A stretch of DNA of 17,522 nt from NCBI GenBank assembly GCA_045638565.1, contig JAZUBN010000164.1, forward strand, positions 1-17,522, given 5' to 3'. Below the pieces are notes generated by a model. The model was not told where the DNA came from and did not search any database. It worked only from the letters and a program-made list of their open reading frames with translations. Position numbers and translations under genes: made by a program. Below are positions 7,412 to 14,035 of the stretch, in pieces. Within the stretch, counting starts at the first letter, position 1. Each line of letters opens with the position of its first letter. Source of the stretch: SIG471 sp045638565 (GTDB lineage: Bacteria; Bacillota; Clostridia; Oscillospirales; Butyricicoccaceae).

Positions 7412-7882
7412 ATGAAACTTTTATTTAAGCAGAGGCTTTTTTCCTGGTTTGACAGTTATGACATTTACAACGAGCATGGCGAGACGGTTTATACCGTCAA
7501 GGGTGAGCTTGCCTGGGGGCACAAGCTGAACATTTACAATGCAAACGGCGTACACGTAGGCACTGTCAAGGAGGAGATTTTCACCTTCCTTCCCCGCTTC
7601 AAAATTATAATCAATGGCAAGGAAATGGGCTGTATACGCAAGGAATTCACATTCTTCAATCCTGTTTTCACCCTTGATTTCAAAAACTGGACTGTTGAGG
7701 GCGACTTTTTTGACTGGGATTATGAAGTCACCGACGGCTATGGACACACTATTATCACAGCATCACGACAGCTCAACTGGACAGATACCTTTGTTATCGA
7801 ATACGACGACAAGGCAAACGAACTGACCGCGCTGATGATTGTTCTTGCCATCGACGCGGCAAAGTGTTCGCAGAATAAATAA
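7412..7882 (+). CDS. LURP-one-related/YxjI-like family protein
   Basis: A 156-residue soluble protein with the repeated beta-strand pattern of the LURP-one-related (scramblase-like barrel) family: MKLLFKQRLFSWFDSYDIYN, then TVYTVKGELAWGHKLNIYN, GTVKEEIFTFLPRFKIII, the WTVEGDFFDWDYEV turn and a C-terminal helix AIDAAKCSQNK. It lacks a signal peptide or membrane helix. The family is common in Firmicutes, and its biochemical function in bacteria is not settled. SD AAAGGAA sits 6 nt before the ATG. It probably shares a message with the two upstream genes. The family call rests on recognising the strand pattern, not on a search. Confidence 0.75.
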   Translation: MKLLFKQRLFSWFDSYDIYNEHGETVYTVKGELAWGHKLNIYNANGVHVGTVKEEIFTFLPRFKIIINGKEMGCIRKEFTFFNPVFTLDFKNWTVEGDFFDWDYEVTDGYGHTIITASRQLNWTDTFVIEYDDKANELTALMIVLAIDAAKCSQNK

Positions 7883-7888
7883 AAATTG

Positions 7889-8002
7889 TGTAGGGTACGG
7901 CATTTATGACGTACCGCGGGATTGCGTGAACCGAAGGAGATTCTTCGGCTTTGCCTCAGAATGACATGATATTGCGGGAGGGCGCAGAGACCCTCCCCTA
8001 CA
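7889..8002 (+). repeat. 114-nt palindromic (MITE-like) element with TGTAGGG ends
   Basis: Its ends are inverted: TGTAGGG (7889-7895) and CCCTACA (7996-8002). Inside are three hairpins: GGTACG/CGTACC near its start, CCGAAG/CTTCGG in the middle, and GGGAGGG/CCCTCCC near its end. The middle part, AGATTCTTCGG through CAGAATGACA, is the inverse of the GTCATTCTG module at 5952. The stretch ACGGCATTTATGACGTACCG recurs inverted at 15044-15067. It lies between the small-gene cluster and the smpB promoter. Confidence 0.75.
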
Positions 8003-8045
8003 AATATTGCAAAAATTATGCCGAAAATTGTAATATGATTGTAAC

Positions 8046-8074
8046 TTGACTTTGGGGTATAGTCATTATATAAT
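8046..8074 (+). promoter_or_regulatory. Sigma-70-type promoter of smpB
   Basis: TTGACT at 8046-8051, a 17-nt spacer and TATAAT at 8069-8074. Start of transcription near 8081 would leave a 34-nt leader before the smpB ATG. It may also drive ssrA by read-through. Confidence 0.8.
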
Positions 8075-8114
8075 AGTAACTGCAGAAATAATTCACGAAA
8101 GGATGGTGCGAAAT

Positions 8115-8573
8115 ATGGATAAGAGTGGTACAAAGCAGATCGCGGCTAACCGTAAGGCGTACCATGACTATTTCGTCGAGGATAAGCTTGAAGCCGGTAT
8201 CTCCCTCAAGGGCACAGAGGTTAAGTCTCTCCGCGCAGGCACAGTCAGCATGAAGGACTGCTTCTGTCAGGTGAAAAACGGCGAGCTTTTCGTCTATAAT
8301 ATGCACATAAGCCCATACGAAAAGGGCAATATCTTCAACACAGACCCTATGAGAGTGCGCAAGCTTCTCGTTCACAAGCGCGAGATTCTGAAATTGCAGC
8401 AGCAGGTTATGCAGAAGGGCATGGCTCTTGTGCCGCTGGCGCTCTATTTTAAGAATTCAAAGGTAAAGCTTGAGCTTGGCATCTGCCGAGGCAAGAAGCT
8501 TTATGACAAGCGTGACAGCGCCGCAGAACGCGACACAAAGCGCCTTATCGAAAGAACGTTGAAGGACAGATAA
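8115..8573 (+). CDS. smpB: SsrA-binding protein SmpB
   Basis: The ATG at 8115 gives 152 residues, the usual length; it is preceded by GAAAGGA at a 12-nt spacing. An in-frame ATG at 8103 abuts that ribosome binding site, and one at 8046 overlaps the promoter -35, so both are rejected. Family features: KQIAANRKAYHDYFVEDKLE, the GISLKGTEVKSLR stretch with K and E contacts, HISPYEKGN, and the Lys/Arg-rich tail DKRDSAAERDTKRLIERTLK that reaches into the decoding centre. It binds tmRNA and carries it to stalled ribosomes. The ssrA gene follows 135 nt downstream. Confidence 0.97.
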   Translation: MDKSGTKQIAANRKAYHDYFVEDKLEAGISLKGTEVKSLRAGTVSMKDCFCQVKNGELFVYNMHISPYEKGNIFNTDPMRVRKLLVHKREILKLQQQVMQKGMALVPLALYFKNSKVKLELGICRGKKLYDKRDSAAERDTKRLIERTLKDR

Positions 8574-8674
8574 ACAAAAAGCTTCAATGAAGCACCGCAT
8601 ACAAAGATTTTGACGAATTCATTTCGGCAAAATCGGTACGCACTGATATGAAGAACCGTTCTATAAAACGGGGA

Positions 8675-8698
8675 CCCCATTGAGCCTGCTCAATGGGG
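8675..8698 (+). other. Perfect 10-bp hairpin just upstream of tmRNA
   Basis: CCCCATTGAG (8675-8684), a 4-nt loop CCTG, and CTCAATGGGG (8689-8698). It ends 10 nt before the mature 5' end of tmRNA and has no following T-run, so it is not an ordinary terminator. It may be a processing or stability structure in the smpB-ssrA transcript. Confidence 0.6.
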
Positions 8699-8708
8699 AG
8701 ATATATAC

Positions 8709-9051
8709 GGGGGCGTAAAGGTTTCGACGGGGATTTTGAAGTATGTTAAGCGAGCAGAGGGGGCGCGCCCTCTATAAAACGCACACTTATAAATTAACTA
8801 ACAAAACAACATTAGTTGCTGCTTAATTAAGCGGCCGTCCGGTCGGTAGGGCTACGAACCGATGTCAGGGCGTGGAACAGTAGCGTCCGTGAGTGTATAA
8901 AGCTTTGAATACGCCACGCATCATGAAGCTACCAAGCTGTATAGTCCGGCAGTTGACGATACAGCGAGGGAATGTAAAAAGCTGCCTACGCTCGTAGAAA
9001 GATGTATGGATAGGTTTTCGGACAGGGGTTCGACTCCCCTCGCCTCCACCA
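8709..9051 (+). ncRNA. ssrA: tmRNA (SsrA), one-piece
   Basis: The acceptor stem GGGGGCG (8709-8715) pairs with CGCCTCC (9041-9047), one G-U pair, followed by A and an encoded CCA ending at 9051. The 5' domain has the conserved GTAAAGGTTTCGACGGGG. The T-arm is AGGGGTTCGACTCCCCT. The tag reading frame ends at TAATTAA (8824), giving a C-terminus NKTTLVAA; the resume codon upstream is not fixed by sequence alone. With a canonical acceptor stem and pseudoknot-rich middle, this is a 343-nt one-piece tmRNA. The Ala-Ala end fits recognition by Clp proteases. Confidence 0.97.
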
Positions 9052-9058
9052 TGAAAAT

Positions 9059-9097
9059 AAACACCACTTGGTTTTCGTCAGGTGGTGTTTTTATTTT
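9059..9097 (+). terminator. Rho-independent terminator of ssrA
   Basis: AAACACCAC (9059-9067) pairs with GTGGTGTTT (9082-9090), and a T-rich run follows. It begins 7 nt after the encoded CCA. Confidence 0.9.
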
Positions 9098-9105
9098 CCT
9101 TCTCC

Positions 9106-9134
9106 TTGCTTTTTATTATAATATAGTGTAAGAT
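9106..9134 (+). promoter_or_regulatory. Candidate promoter of the SLH-protein genes
   Basis: TTGCTT (9106-9111), 17 nt, TAAGAT (9129-9134). An alternative -10, TATAAT at 9117-9122, has no good -35. Either would give a leader of 30-45 nt to the ATG at 9172, which has the SD GAGGT. Confidence 0.4.
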
Positions 9135-9171
9135 GAATATATAAACAATTCAGAACAGCGAGGTAAACACT

Positions 9172-10698
9172 ATGAAAAAACTGCTTGCGCTCACTCTTGC
9201 CGCTATAATGACATTTTCCATGCTTGTCACTCCGGCAAGTGCATTTTATGTAGGTATTGTATCCAGTTCATATCACCCTATCACAGGTGAACTGATCAAA
9301 ATGGAACTTCTTGTAGAAAATGAAAATGGCGGCTTTGACAGGCTTCCTGTTTTTGACGAAAACGGCAACCAGCTCTATGTCCAAGTGGGCAAAAACGAAT
9401 GGGAAAAGCTTGACACTCCACTTCCTGCAGAAGAAGTGGCACGTCAGCAGGCCGAAGCTGAAAAGGCTGAAAAGGCCGCAACTGCCAAAAAGAAGGCCGA
9501 GATGGAAAAGGCTTACAAAATTAAAATCACCGATGCTTATGCCACAAACACTTCTGTTCTTGATGAGCTTGAATATCATATCAAGCTTATTCCTGAGGTT
9601 TTACGCGAAAAGGCCGCTGCCCAGATAGCTAAAAAGGGTAAAACTCTCAAAATTGACGACTTCACCAATGGTGATATGAGTATGGCAGGCTATGCCGGCT
9701 ATTATACATCTGGCGAAGTGGCAATTTATCTTATGAGCACTTCTGCATACGTACACGAATACGGTCATTTTATCTTTATGACTGCCCTTCCTCAGCTTTA
9801 TAATTCTTCCACTTTTAAGAATGAATGGAATGCTCTCAAGGGCGGCGAAGGTCCTACTCACGTTACTGCTTACGCCGAAACCGATTATCAGGAAGACCTT
9901 GCTGAAACATTCAGCTATATGATGTCAAATCCTCTGTATATCAGAAGTTTATCTGTTGAATATCCTGACTGTCTTGTTGTCAAAAAGGCAAATCTTATGC
10001 GCGACACATTGTGCAAGGCCTTCTCCATTGATAAATCTGTCTTCCCAGAGCTGACACCAAGCGTGCCAAGCCCATGGGCAAAGGCTGAAATTGAAGAATA
10101 TCAGCGTGTTTTGGGCGGCAGTGAAAATGGTGTTGTACCATATCCGGGCGACGCTCACTCAACAGGCTATCAGAAGCCTGCAACACGCCTTCAGTTTGTA
10201 TATTCCATATCGGAAGATATGATTCGCAACCTGTATCTTTCTCGTTACTTCGGCAATATGAGCTACGATGAATTTGAAAAGAAATGGACTCCTGCTGTAA
10301 AGCAAGTAAGTGACGGATATGATATTCCGTTCACTGACATCCGCTCTATGAACCATTACTATCTCGTGCGCGCCGTCAACTCCATGTATGTAAACGGCGT
10401 TATCAACGGCAAATCCGAAACAATTTTCGATCCTTACGGACAGATTACACGTCAGGAAGCTGCGACAATTCTTTACAGACTCTGCAATGCTCTTGGCTAT
10501 AAGCTTCCAAAGGGCAATGCCGATACTTTTGCCGATTCCGCTAAAATCGCTCCTTGGGCAAAGGATGCAGTTGCCGCTGTCAGCGCAGCAGGCATTATGA
10601 ACGGAGTAGGCAATAATAACTTCGACCCTACTGCAGTTTATTCCTGCGAACAGAGTGCCCTTACTCTCCTTCGCACATACAAACTTCTTACAAAGTAA
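9172..10698 (+). CDS. Secreted SLH-domain protein with zincin-like (HEYGH) putative metalloprotease domain, copy 1
   Basis: A 508-residue secreted protein. The signal peptide ends near residue 24 (TPASA-F). Next are a short beta region (about 25-82), an Ala/Lys/Glu-rich coiled coil (about 86-117), then a domain with HEYGH at 195-199 and, 46 residues later, EDLAETF with E245. This HExxH plus downstream glutamate layout matches gluzincin-type zinc peptidases with an EDxAE(T/S)F helix. The C-terminus has two SLH repeats (about 386-440 and 453-506) for cell-wall anchoring; three is usual. The sequence suggests a surface-anchored peptidase or peptidase-like protein, but activity and substrate are not shown. 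It lies 18 nt upstream of its paralogue. Confidence 0.85.
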   Translation: MKKLLALTLAAIMTFSMLVTPASAFYVGIVSSSYHPITGELIKMELLVENENGGFDRLPVFDENGNQLYVQVGKNEWEKLDTPLPAEEVARQQAEAEKAEKAATAKKKAEMEKAYKIKITDAYATNTSVLDELEYHIKLIPEVLREKAAAQIAKKGKTLKIDDFTNGDMSMAGYAGYYTSGEVAIYLMSTSAYVHEYGHFIFMTALPQLYNSSTFKNEWNALKGGEGPTHVTAYAETDYQEDLAETFSYMMSNPLYIRSLSVEYPDCLVVKKANLMRDTLCKAFSIDKSVFPELTPSVPSPWAKAEIEEYQRVLGGSENGVVPYPGDAHSTGYQKPATRLQFVYSISEDMIRNLYLSRYFGNMSYDEFEKKWTPAVKQVSDGYDIPFTDIRSMNHYYLVRAVNSMYVNGVINGKSETIFDPYGQITRQEAATILYRLCNALGYKLPKGNADTFADSAKIAPWAKDAVAAVSAAGIMNGVGNNNFDPTAVYSCEQSALTLLRTYKLLTK

Positions 10699-10716
10699 AT
10701 CGAAAGGAAGTAAACC

Positions 10717-12270
10717 ATGAAGAAACTATTTGCACTGCTTCTGGCATTTTCCCTTACTGCATCGATGTTTGTCGTGCCTGCAGGTGCATTTCACGTGGAC
10801 CACGTGTCCTATTCATTTGATTTTTCCACAAACACAGAACGAATTGAAATGCTTCACATAGAAAAGGAAGACGGGCTCATCGAAGATATTCCTGTCTATG
10901 ATGAAGAAGGCAACCAGCTTTATATTCAGGTAGGCGAAAACGAATGGGAAAAGCTTGACGATCCTATCTCTGCCGATGAAGTAAATAAAAATAATGCAGA
11001 AGAGCAGGCCGCCGCTCAAAAAGCACTCAAGCAAAAGAAGGCCGAGCTCGAACGCACTTATAACGTCAAAATTGCTGACGACTACGCTCAGCATATAGCC
11101 GGTCTTGAAGACCTTGAATACCAGATCAAGTTCATTCCTTCGGCTTTGTATAAAAAAGTTGATACACAGCTTACTAAGATGGGCAAGAAGCTCAGTATTG
11201 TCAGCATGACAGACAACAATTCTCATATGCAGAGCGGTTACGGTGGTTTCTATACACCTGCAAAAGTGCAGATCGAAATGAATCCGTATGTTGCCTATGC
11301 CCCATTCCCTCACGAATATGGCCATCTGATTTTCATGACAGTCCTGCCTCAGCTTTACAGCTCTTCCACTCTGCAGAAGGAATGGAATGCTCTCAAGGGC
11401 GGTGAAGGACCTACTCACGTTTCCAACTATGCGAAAACTGCCTACAGTGAAGACCTTGCCGAAACCTTTGATGCTCTTCTTACCGGCTATGGCGACGGCT
11501 GTGGCGAAATCAAAACGCTTGCTCTCGAACACCCTGACTGTCTTGTTATTAAAAAGCTCGACTATATGCGTGATCTTCTCTGCAAGGCTTTCTCCATTGA
11601 TAAGTCTGTCTTCCCTGAGCTGACACCAAGTGTGCCAAGTGCATGGGCAAAGGCTGAAATCGAAGAATACCAGAATATTCTCGGCGGCAGCGAGCAGAGT
11701 GTTGTCCCTTACAAGGGCAATTCCCACGCAACAGGATACCAGAAGCCTGCAACACGTCTTCAGTTTGTATATTCCATACATGAGGATATGGTGCGTAATC
11801 TGTATTATTCCCGTTATTTCGGCGGCATGAGCTTTACAGAATTTGAAAAACAGTGGCGTCCGGCTCCACAGAAGGCAAACGGCAAATATCAGATTCCATT
11901 TACCGATGTGGACCAGTCTGTTATTTCCAATACAGGCATCCTCGCCATCCATTCCATGTACACAAACGGCGTAATCAATGGCAAGTCGGCAACTACTTTC
12001 GACCCTTACGGACAGATTACACGTCAGGAAGCGGCGACTATTCTCTATCGCCTCTGCAATGCTCTTGGCTATAAGCTTCCAAAGGGCAATGCCGATAATT
12101 TTGCCGATTCCGCTAAAATCGCTCCTTGGGCAAAGGATGCTGTTGCTGCTGTCAGCGCAGCAGGCATTATGAACGGCGTTGGCAATAATAACTTCGACCC
12201 AACTGCAGTTTATTCCTGCGAACAGAGTGCTCTCACTCTCCTTCGCACATACAAACTTCTTACAAAGTAA
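10717..12270 (+). CDS. Secreted SLH-domain protein with zincin-like putative metalloprotease domain, copy 2
   Basis: A 517-residue paralogue of the preceding gene, same domain order: signal peptide ending near residue 24 (VPAGA-F), beta region, coiled coil (about 88-115), HEYGH at 199-203 with E249 46 residues later in EDLAETF, and two SLH repeats (about 395-450 and 462-515). The catalytic spacing is preserved, so both copies may be active. The last about 70 residues are identical but for one position (NADN against NADT). Main divergence is in the N-terminal half and around the loop after the zinc site (GYGDGCGEIK). SD AAAGGAAG is 6 nt before the ATG. Probably co-transcribed with copy 1 and ended by the terminator at 12281. 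Confidence 0.85.
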   Translation: MKKLFALLLAFSLTASMFVVPAGAFHVDHVSYSFDFSTNTERIEMLHIEKEDGLIEDIPVYDEEGNQLYIQVGENEWEKLDDPISADEVNKNNAEEQAAAQKALKQKKAELERTYNVKIADDYAQHIAGLEDLEYQIKFIPSALYKKVDTQLTKMGKKLSIVSMTDNNSHMQSGYGGFYTPAKVQIEMNPYVAYAPFPHEYGHLIFMTVLPQLYSSSTLQKEWNALKGGEGPTHVSNYAKTAYSEDLAETFDALLTGYGDGCGEIKTLALEHPDCLVIKKLDYMRDLLCKAFSIDKSVFPELTPSVPSAWAKAEIEEYQNILGGSEQSVVPYKGNSHATGYQKPATRLQFVYSIHEDMVRNLYYSRYFGGMSFTEFEKQWRPAPQKANGKYQIPFTDVDQSVISNTGILAIHSMYTNGVINGKSATTFDPYGQITRQEAATILYRLCNALGYKLPKGNADNFADSAKIAPWAKDAVAAVSAAGIMNGVGNNNFDPTAVYSCEQSALTLLRTYKLLTK

Positions 12271-12280
12271 AAATCTACCG

Positions 12281-12312
12281 AAAAAACGGCTTGTTTTCAC
12301 AGGCCGTTTTTT
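12281..12312 (+). terminator. Rho-independent terminator after the SLH genes
   Basis: AAAAAACGGC (12281-12290) pairs with GCCGTTTTTT (12303-12312), with a 12-nt loop. It begins 10 nt after the stop codon. Confidence 0.88.
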
Positions 12313-12355
12313 ACTTTCTCTCATAATTTTTCTTTCTCACATTTTCAACTTTTTG

Positions 12356-12384
12356 TTGACATATAATCCTCAAAGTGCTATTCT
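12356..12384 (+). promoter_or_regulatory. Promoter of purC
   Basis: TTGACA (12356-12361), 17 nt, TATTCT (12379-12384). It gives a leader of about 70 nt before the ATG. I looked for a purine riboswitch or PurR box in the leader and saw neither. Confidence 0.75.
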
Positions 12385-12460
12385 ATTATCATGGGGGAGA
12401 AGTTTTCCTCATAAAAGTTCAGTTTATTTATATTCGAAAAATAGAAGGAGTGTTTTACAC

Positions 12461-13144
12461 ATGGAATTGATCTACAAGGGCAAGACAAAGGACGTTTATA
12501 AGCTTCCTAACGGCAATGTTAACCTCAAGTTCAAGGACGACGTTACAGGTAAGGACGGCGTATTTGATCCAGGTGAAAATTCTGTTGGTCTTACAATCGA
12601 CGGTATCGGCAAGGCAAATCTCGAAACATCTGTTTACTATTTTGAACTTCTCAAGAAGGCTGGCATCAAGACTCACTATGTAAGCGCTGACCTCGAAAAC
12701 GCTACTATGGAAGTTCTCCCAGCTACAGTATTCGGCAAGGGTCTCGAAGTTATCTGCCGTCTCGTTGCAACAGGCAGCTTCATCCGCAGATACGGTGAAT
12801 ACATCGAAAACGGCACAAAGCTCGAAGGCGGCTATGTTGAATGCACATTCAAGAACGACGCTAAGGGTGACCCACTCGTAACAAGCGAAGGTCTCGCAGC
12901 TCTCGGCGTTATGAGCGAAGAAATGTTCAAGAGCATGAAGGAACAGACACTCAAGATCACACAGATCGTTGCTGACGACCTCAAGTCCATCGGCCTCGAC
13001 CTCTGGGATATCAAGTTCGAATTCGGCTACAACAATGACGAAGTTATCCTCATCGACGAAATCGCTTCCGGCAATATGCGTGTTTACAAGGGCAACGAAA
13101 TCGTTGATCCAGTTGAACTCACAAAGCTCATCCTCAACAGATAA
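12461..13144 (+). CDS. purC: Phosphoribosylaminoimidazole-succinocarboxamide synthase (SAICAR synthetase)
   Basis: The ATG at 12461, with SD GAAGGAG, gives 227 residues, near the family's usual 235. Longer starts upstream read through the preceding terminator and the promoter and are rejected. Family features: YKGKTKDVYKLPNGNVNLKF at the N-terminus (ATP-binding), KDGVFDPGENSVG, the RLVATGSFIRRYG motif, and the C-terminal DLWDIKFEFGYNNDEVILID / DEIASGNMR segment. It joins aspartate to CAIR in de novo purine synthesis, using ATP. It stands alone between its own promoter and terminator, not in a pur cluster within this window. Confidence 0.95.
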   Translation: MELIYKGKTKDVYKLPNGNVNLKFKDDVTGKDGVFDPGENSVGLTIDGIGKANLETSVYYFELLKKAGIKTHYVSADLENATMEVLPATVFGKGLEVICRLVATGSFIRRYGEYIENGTKLEGGYVECTFKNDAKGDPLVTSEGLAALGVMSEEMFKSMKEQTLKITQIVADDLKSIGLDLWDIKFEFGYNNDEVILIDEIASGNMRVYKGNEIVDPVELTKLILNR

Positions 13145-13159
13145 GATATTACTTATAAG

Positions 13160-13190
13160 AAAAAGCTCCGTTTTTACGGAGCTTTTTTGT
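13160..13190 (+). terminator. Rho-independent terminator of purC (bidirectional)
   Basis: AAAAAGCTCCG (13160-13170) pairs with CGGAGCTTTTT (13177-13187), and a T-run follows. The A-run on the left makes it usable for the convergent gene ending at 13193. Confidence 0.92.
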
Positions 13191-13192
13191 TT

Positions 13193-13834
13193 TTAGTATG
13201 CAATTTTCACGAACTGCTCGAAATCTTTTACAAATTCGAGCAATCCTTTGCTGTGCAGAGCAACAAACAAAGCCGCTGCTCTCGCCTGACAGTTTTTACT
13301 TTTTTCCGGACTGAATTCGATATCTGTGAAGCTGTCATACTTCATCAATTCATCGGCAAGCTCTTTATTTTCCATAAGGGCACTTATGTAGAGCCAATCA
13401 TAGAATGCTGTTGTGGGAACGAGAGGATAATCCTTGCCTTCGAATGAAAATCCGCGGAGTGCGCCCGAGGTTTTAAGACGGCCGTCCCCCTTTGCCGCCC
13501 TTGAAGTGCCGAGATAGAGGTCTATGTACGGTCCGCCTACGGCAAAGACCTTTGAGCCCTGATAAATGCACTCGACAGGGACATACTTTCCGATGGATGG
13601 GACATATTTTTTGAGGTTGAATGCGCTCAGCTTGATACCGAGCGGGGTGAGAGACTTGGAAGATATTTCGAGTATGTTTTTCTCGGGGAATCTTCGTTTT
13701 AACCCTTCGTGGATAGCCACGATGTTCTTCTGTTTCTAACTTGGCGCAAGGCCTTTGTTCCATACGAATTCCACAGGGAAAACGTCTACGTGATGTGCCT
13801 TACTGCTTGCTGAAAATACCGGTCTGTTTGCCAT
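13193..13834 (-). pseudogene. NADAR-domain (DarT1-associated antitoxin-like) gene with in-frame amber codon
   Basis: An otherwise open 213-codon frame starts at the ATG 13832-13834 behind the SD AAAGGAAG, but codon 33 is TAG (13736-13738). The text around it reads LAPS-amber-KQKNI, where homologues I recall carry SQKQK, so the amber fits one C-to-T change of a CAG glutamine. After it the family motifs are intact: LEISSKS (55-61), YQGSKVF (91-97), GGPYIDLY (100-107), TAFYDWLY (142-149) and KNCQARAAALFVAL (180-193). A restart at the GTG of codon 39 (13720) would give 175 residues but has only a weak ribosome site. NADAR proteins remove ADP-ribose and serve as DarT1 antitoxins in that setting. 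No DarT gene is visible on either side. Decay, restart or amber read-through are all possible. Confidence 0.75.
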
Positions 13835-13908
13835 AGTTACACTTCCTTTCTTTTTAGGCAATGATTACTTTTCTGACAACCAAACCCCTGAAATTGAGTT
13901 GGGGTGCT

Positions 13909-13937
13909 ATTATACTGCTAAAAATATCATTTGTCAA
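13909..13937 (-). promoter_or_regulatory. Perfect consensus promoter of the NADAR gene
   Basis: On the minus strand TTGACA (13932-13937), a 17-nt spacer and TATAAT (13909-13914), full consensus at both hexamers. Transcription would start near 13902, with a leader of about 68 nt. Confidence 0.85.
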
Positions 13938-13964
13938 GTGGAAGTTTCGCTTTTTGATGCAGAC

Positions 13965-13993
13965 TTGCACAAGTTGAATATATATGATAAAAT
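13965..13993 (+). promoter_or_regulatory. Promoter of the two small genes at 14036 and 14465
   Basis: TTGCAC (13965-13970), 17 nt, TAAAAT (13988-13993). It diverges from the NADAR promoter with 27 nt between the two -35 hexamers. Confidence 0.65.
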
Positions 13994-14035
13994 AATAATA
14001 TACACCTATTCGCTCCCCTGAAAAAGGAGGTAACC

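Noticed and set aside
7889..8002. Hairpins after the LURP-one-like gene as a terminator
   Set aside because: The stems are strong but no T-run follows; they belong to the dispersed element.
8046..8114. Upstream starts for smpB at 8046 and 8103
   Set aside because: 8046 lies on the -35 box and 8103 abuts the ribosome binding site; the ATG at 8115 gives the usual N-terminus.
10813..12324. 503-codon open frame antisense to the second SLH gene
   Set aside because: It runs through the terminator and covers a clear SLH protein on the other strand; no ribosome site or family motif.
12179..12460. N-terminal extension of purC
   Set aside because: It would overlap the SLH gene, the terminator and the purC promoter; the ATG at 12461 has a good SD and gives the family length.
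12385..12460. Purine riboswitch or PurR box before purC
   Set aside because: The leader shows neither the conserved riboswitch core nor a PurBox-like pair.
13736..13738. TAG reassigned to glutamine in this organism
   Set aside because: TAG ends the YlmH-like gene (3378-3380) and the small gene at 14459-14461, so it works as a stop here.
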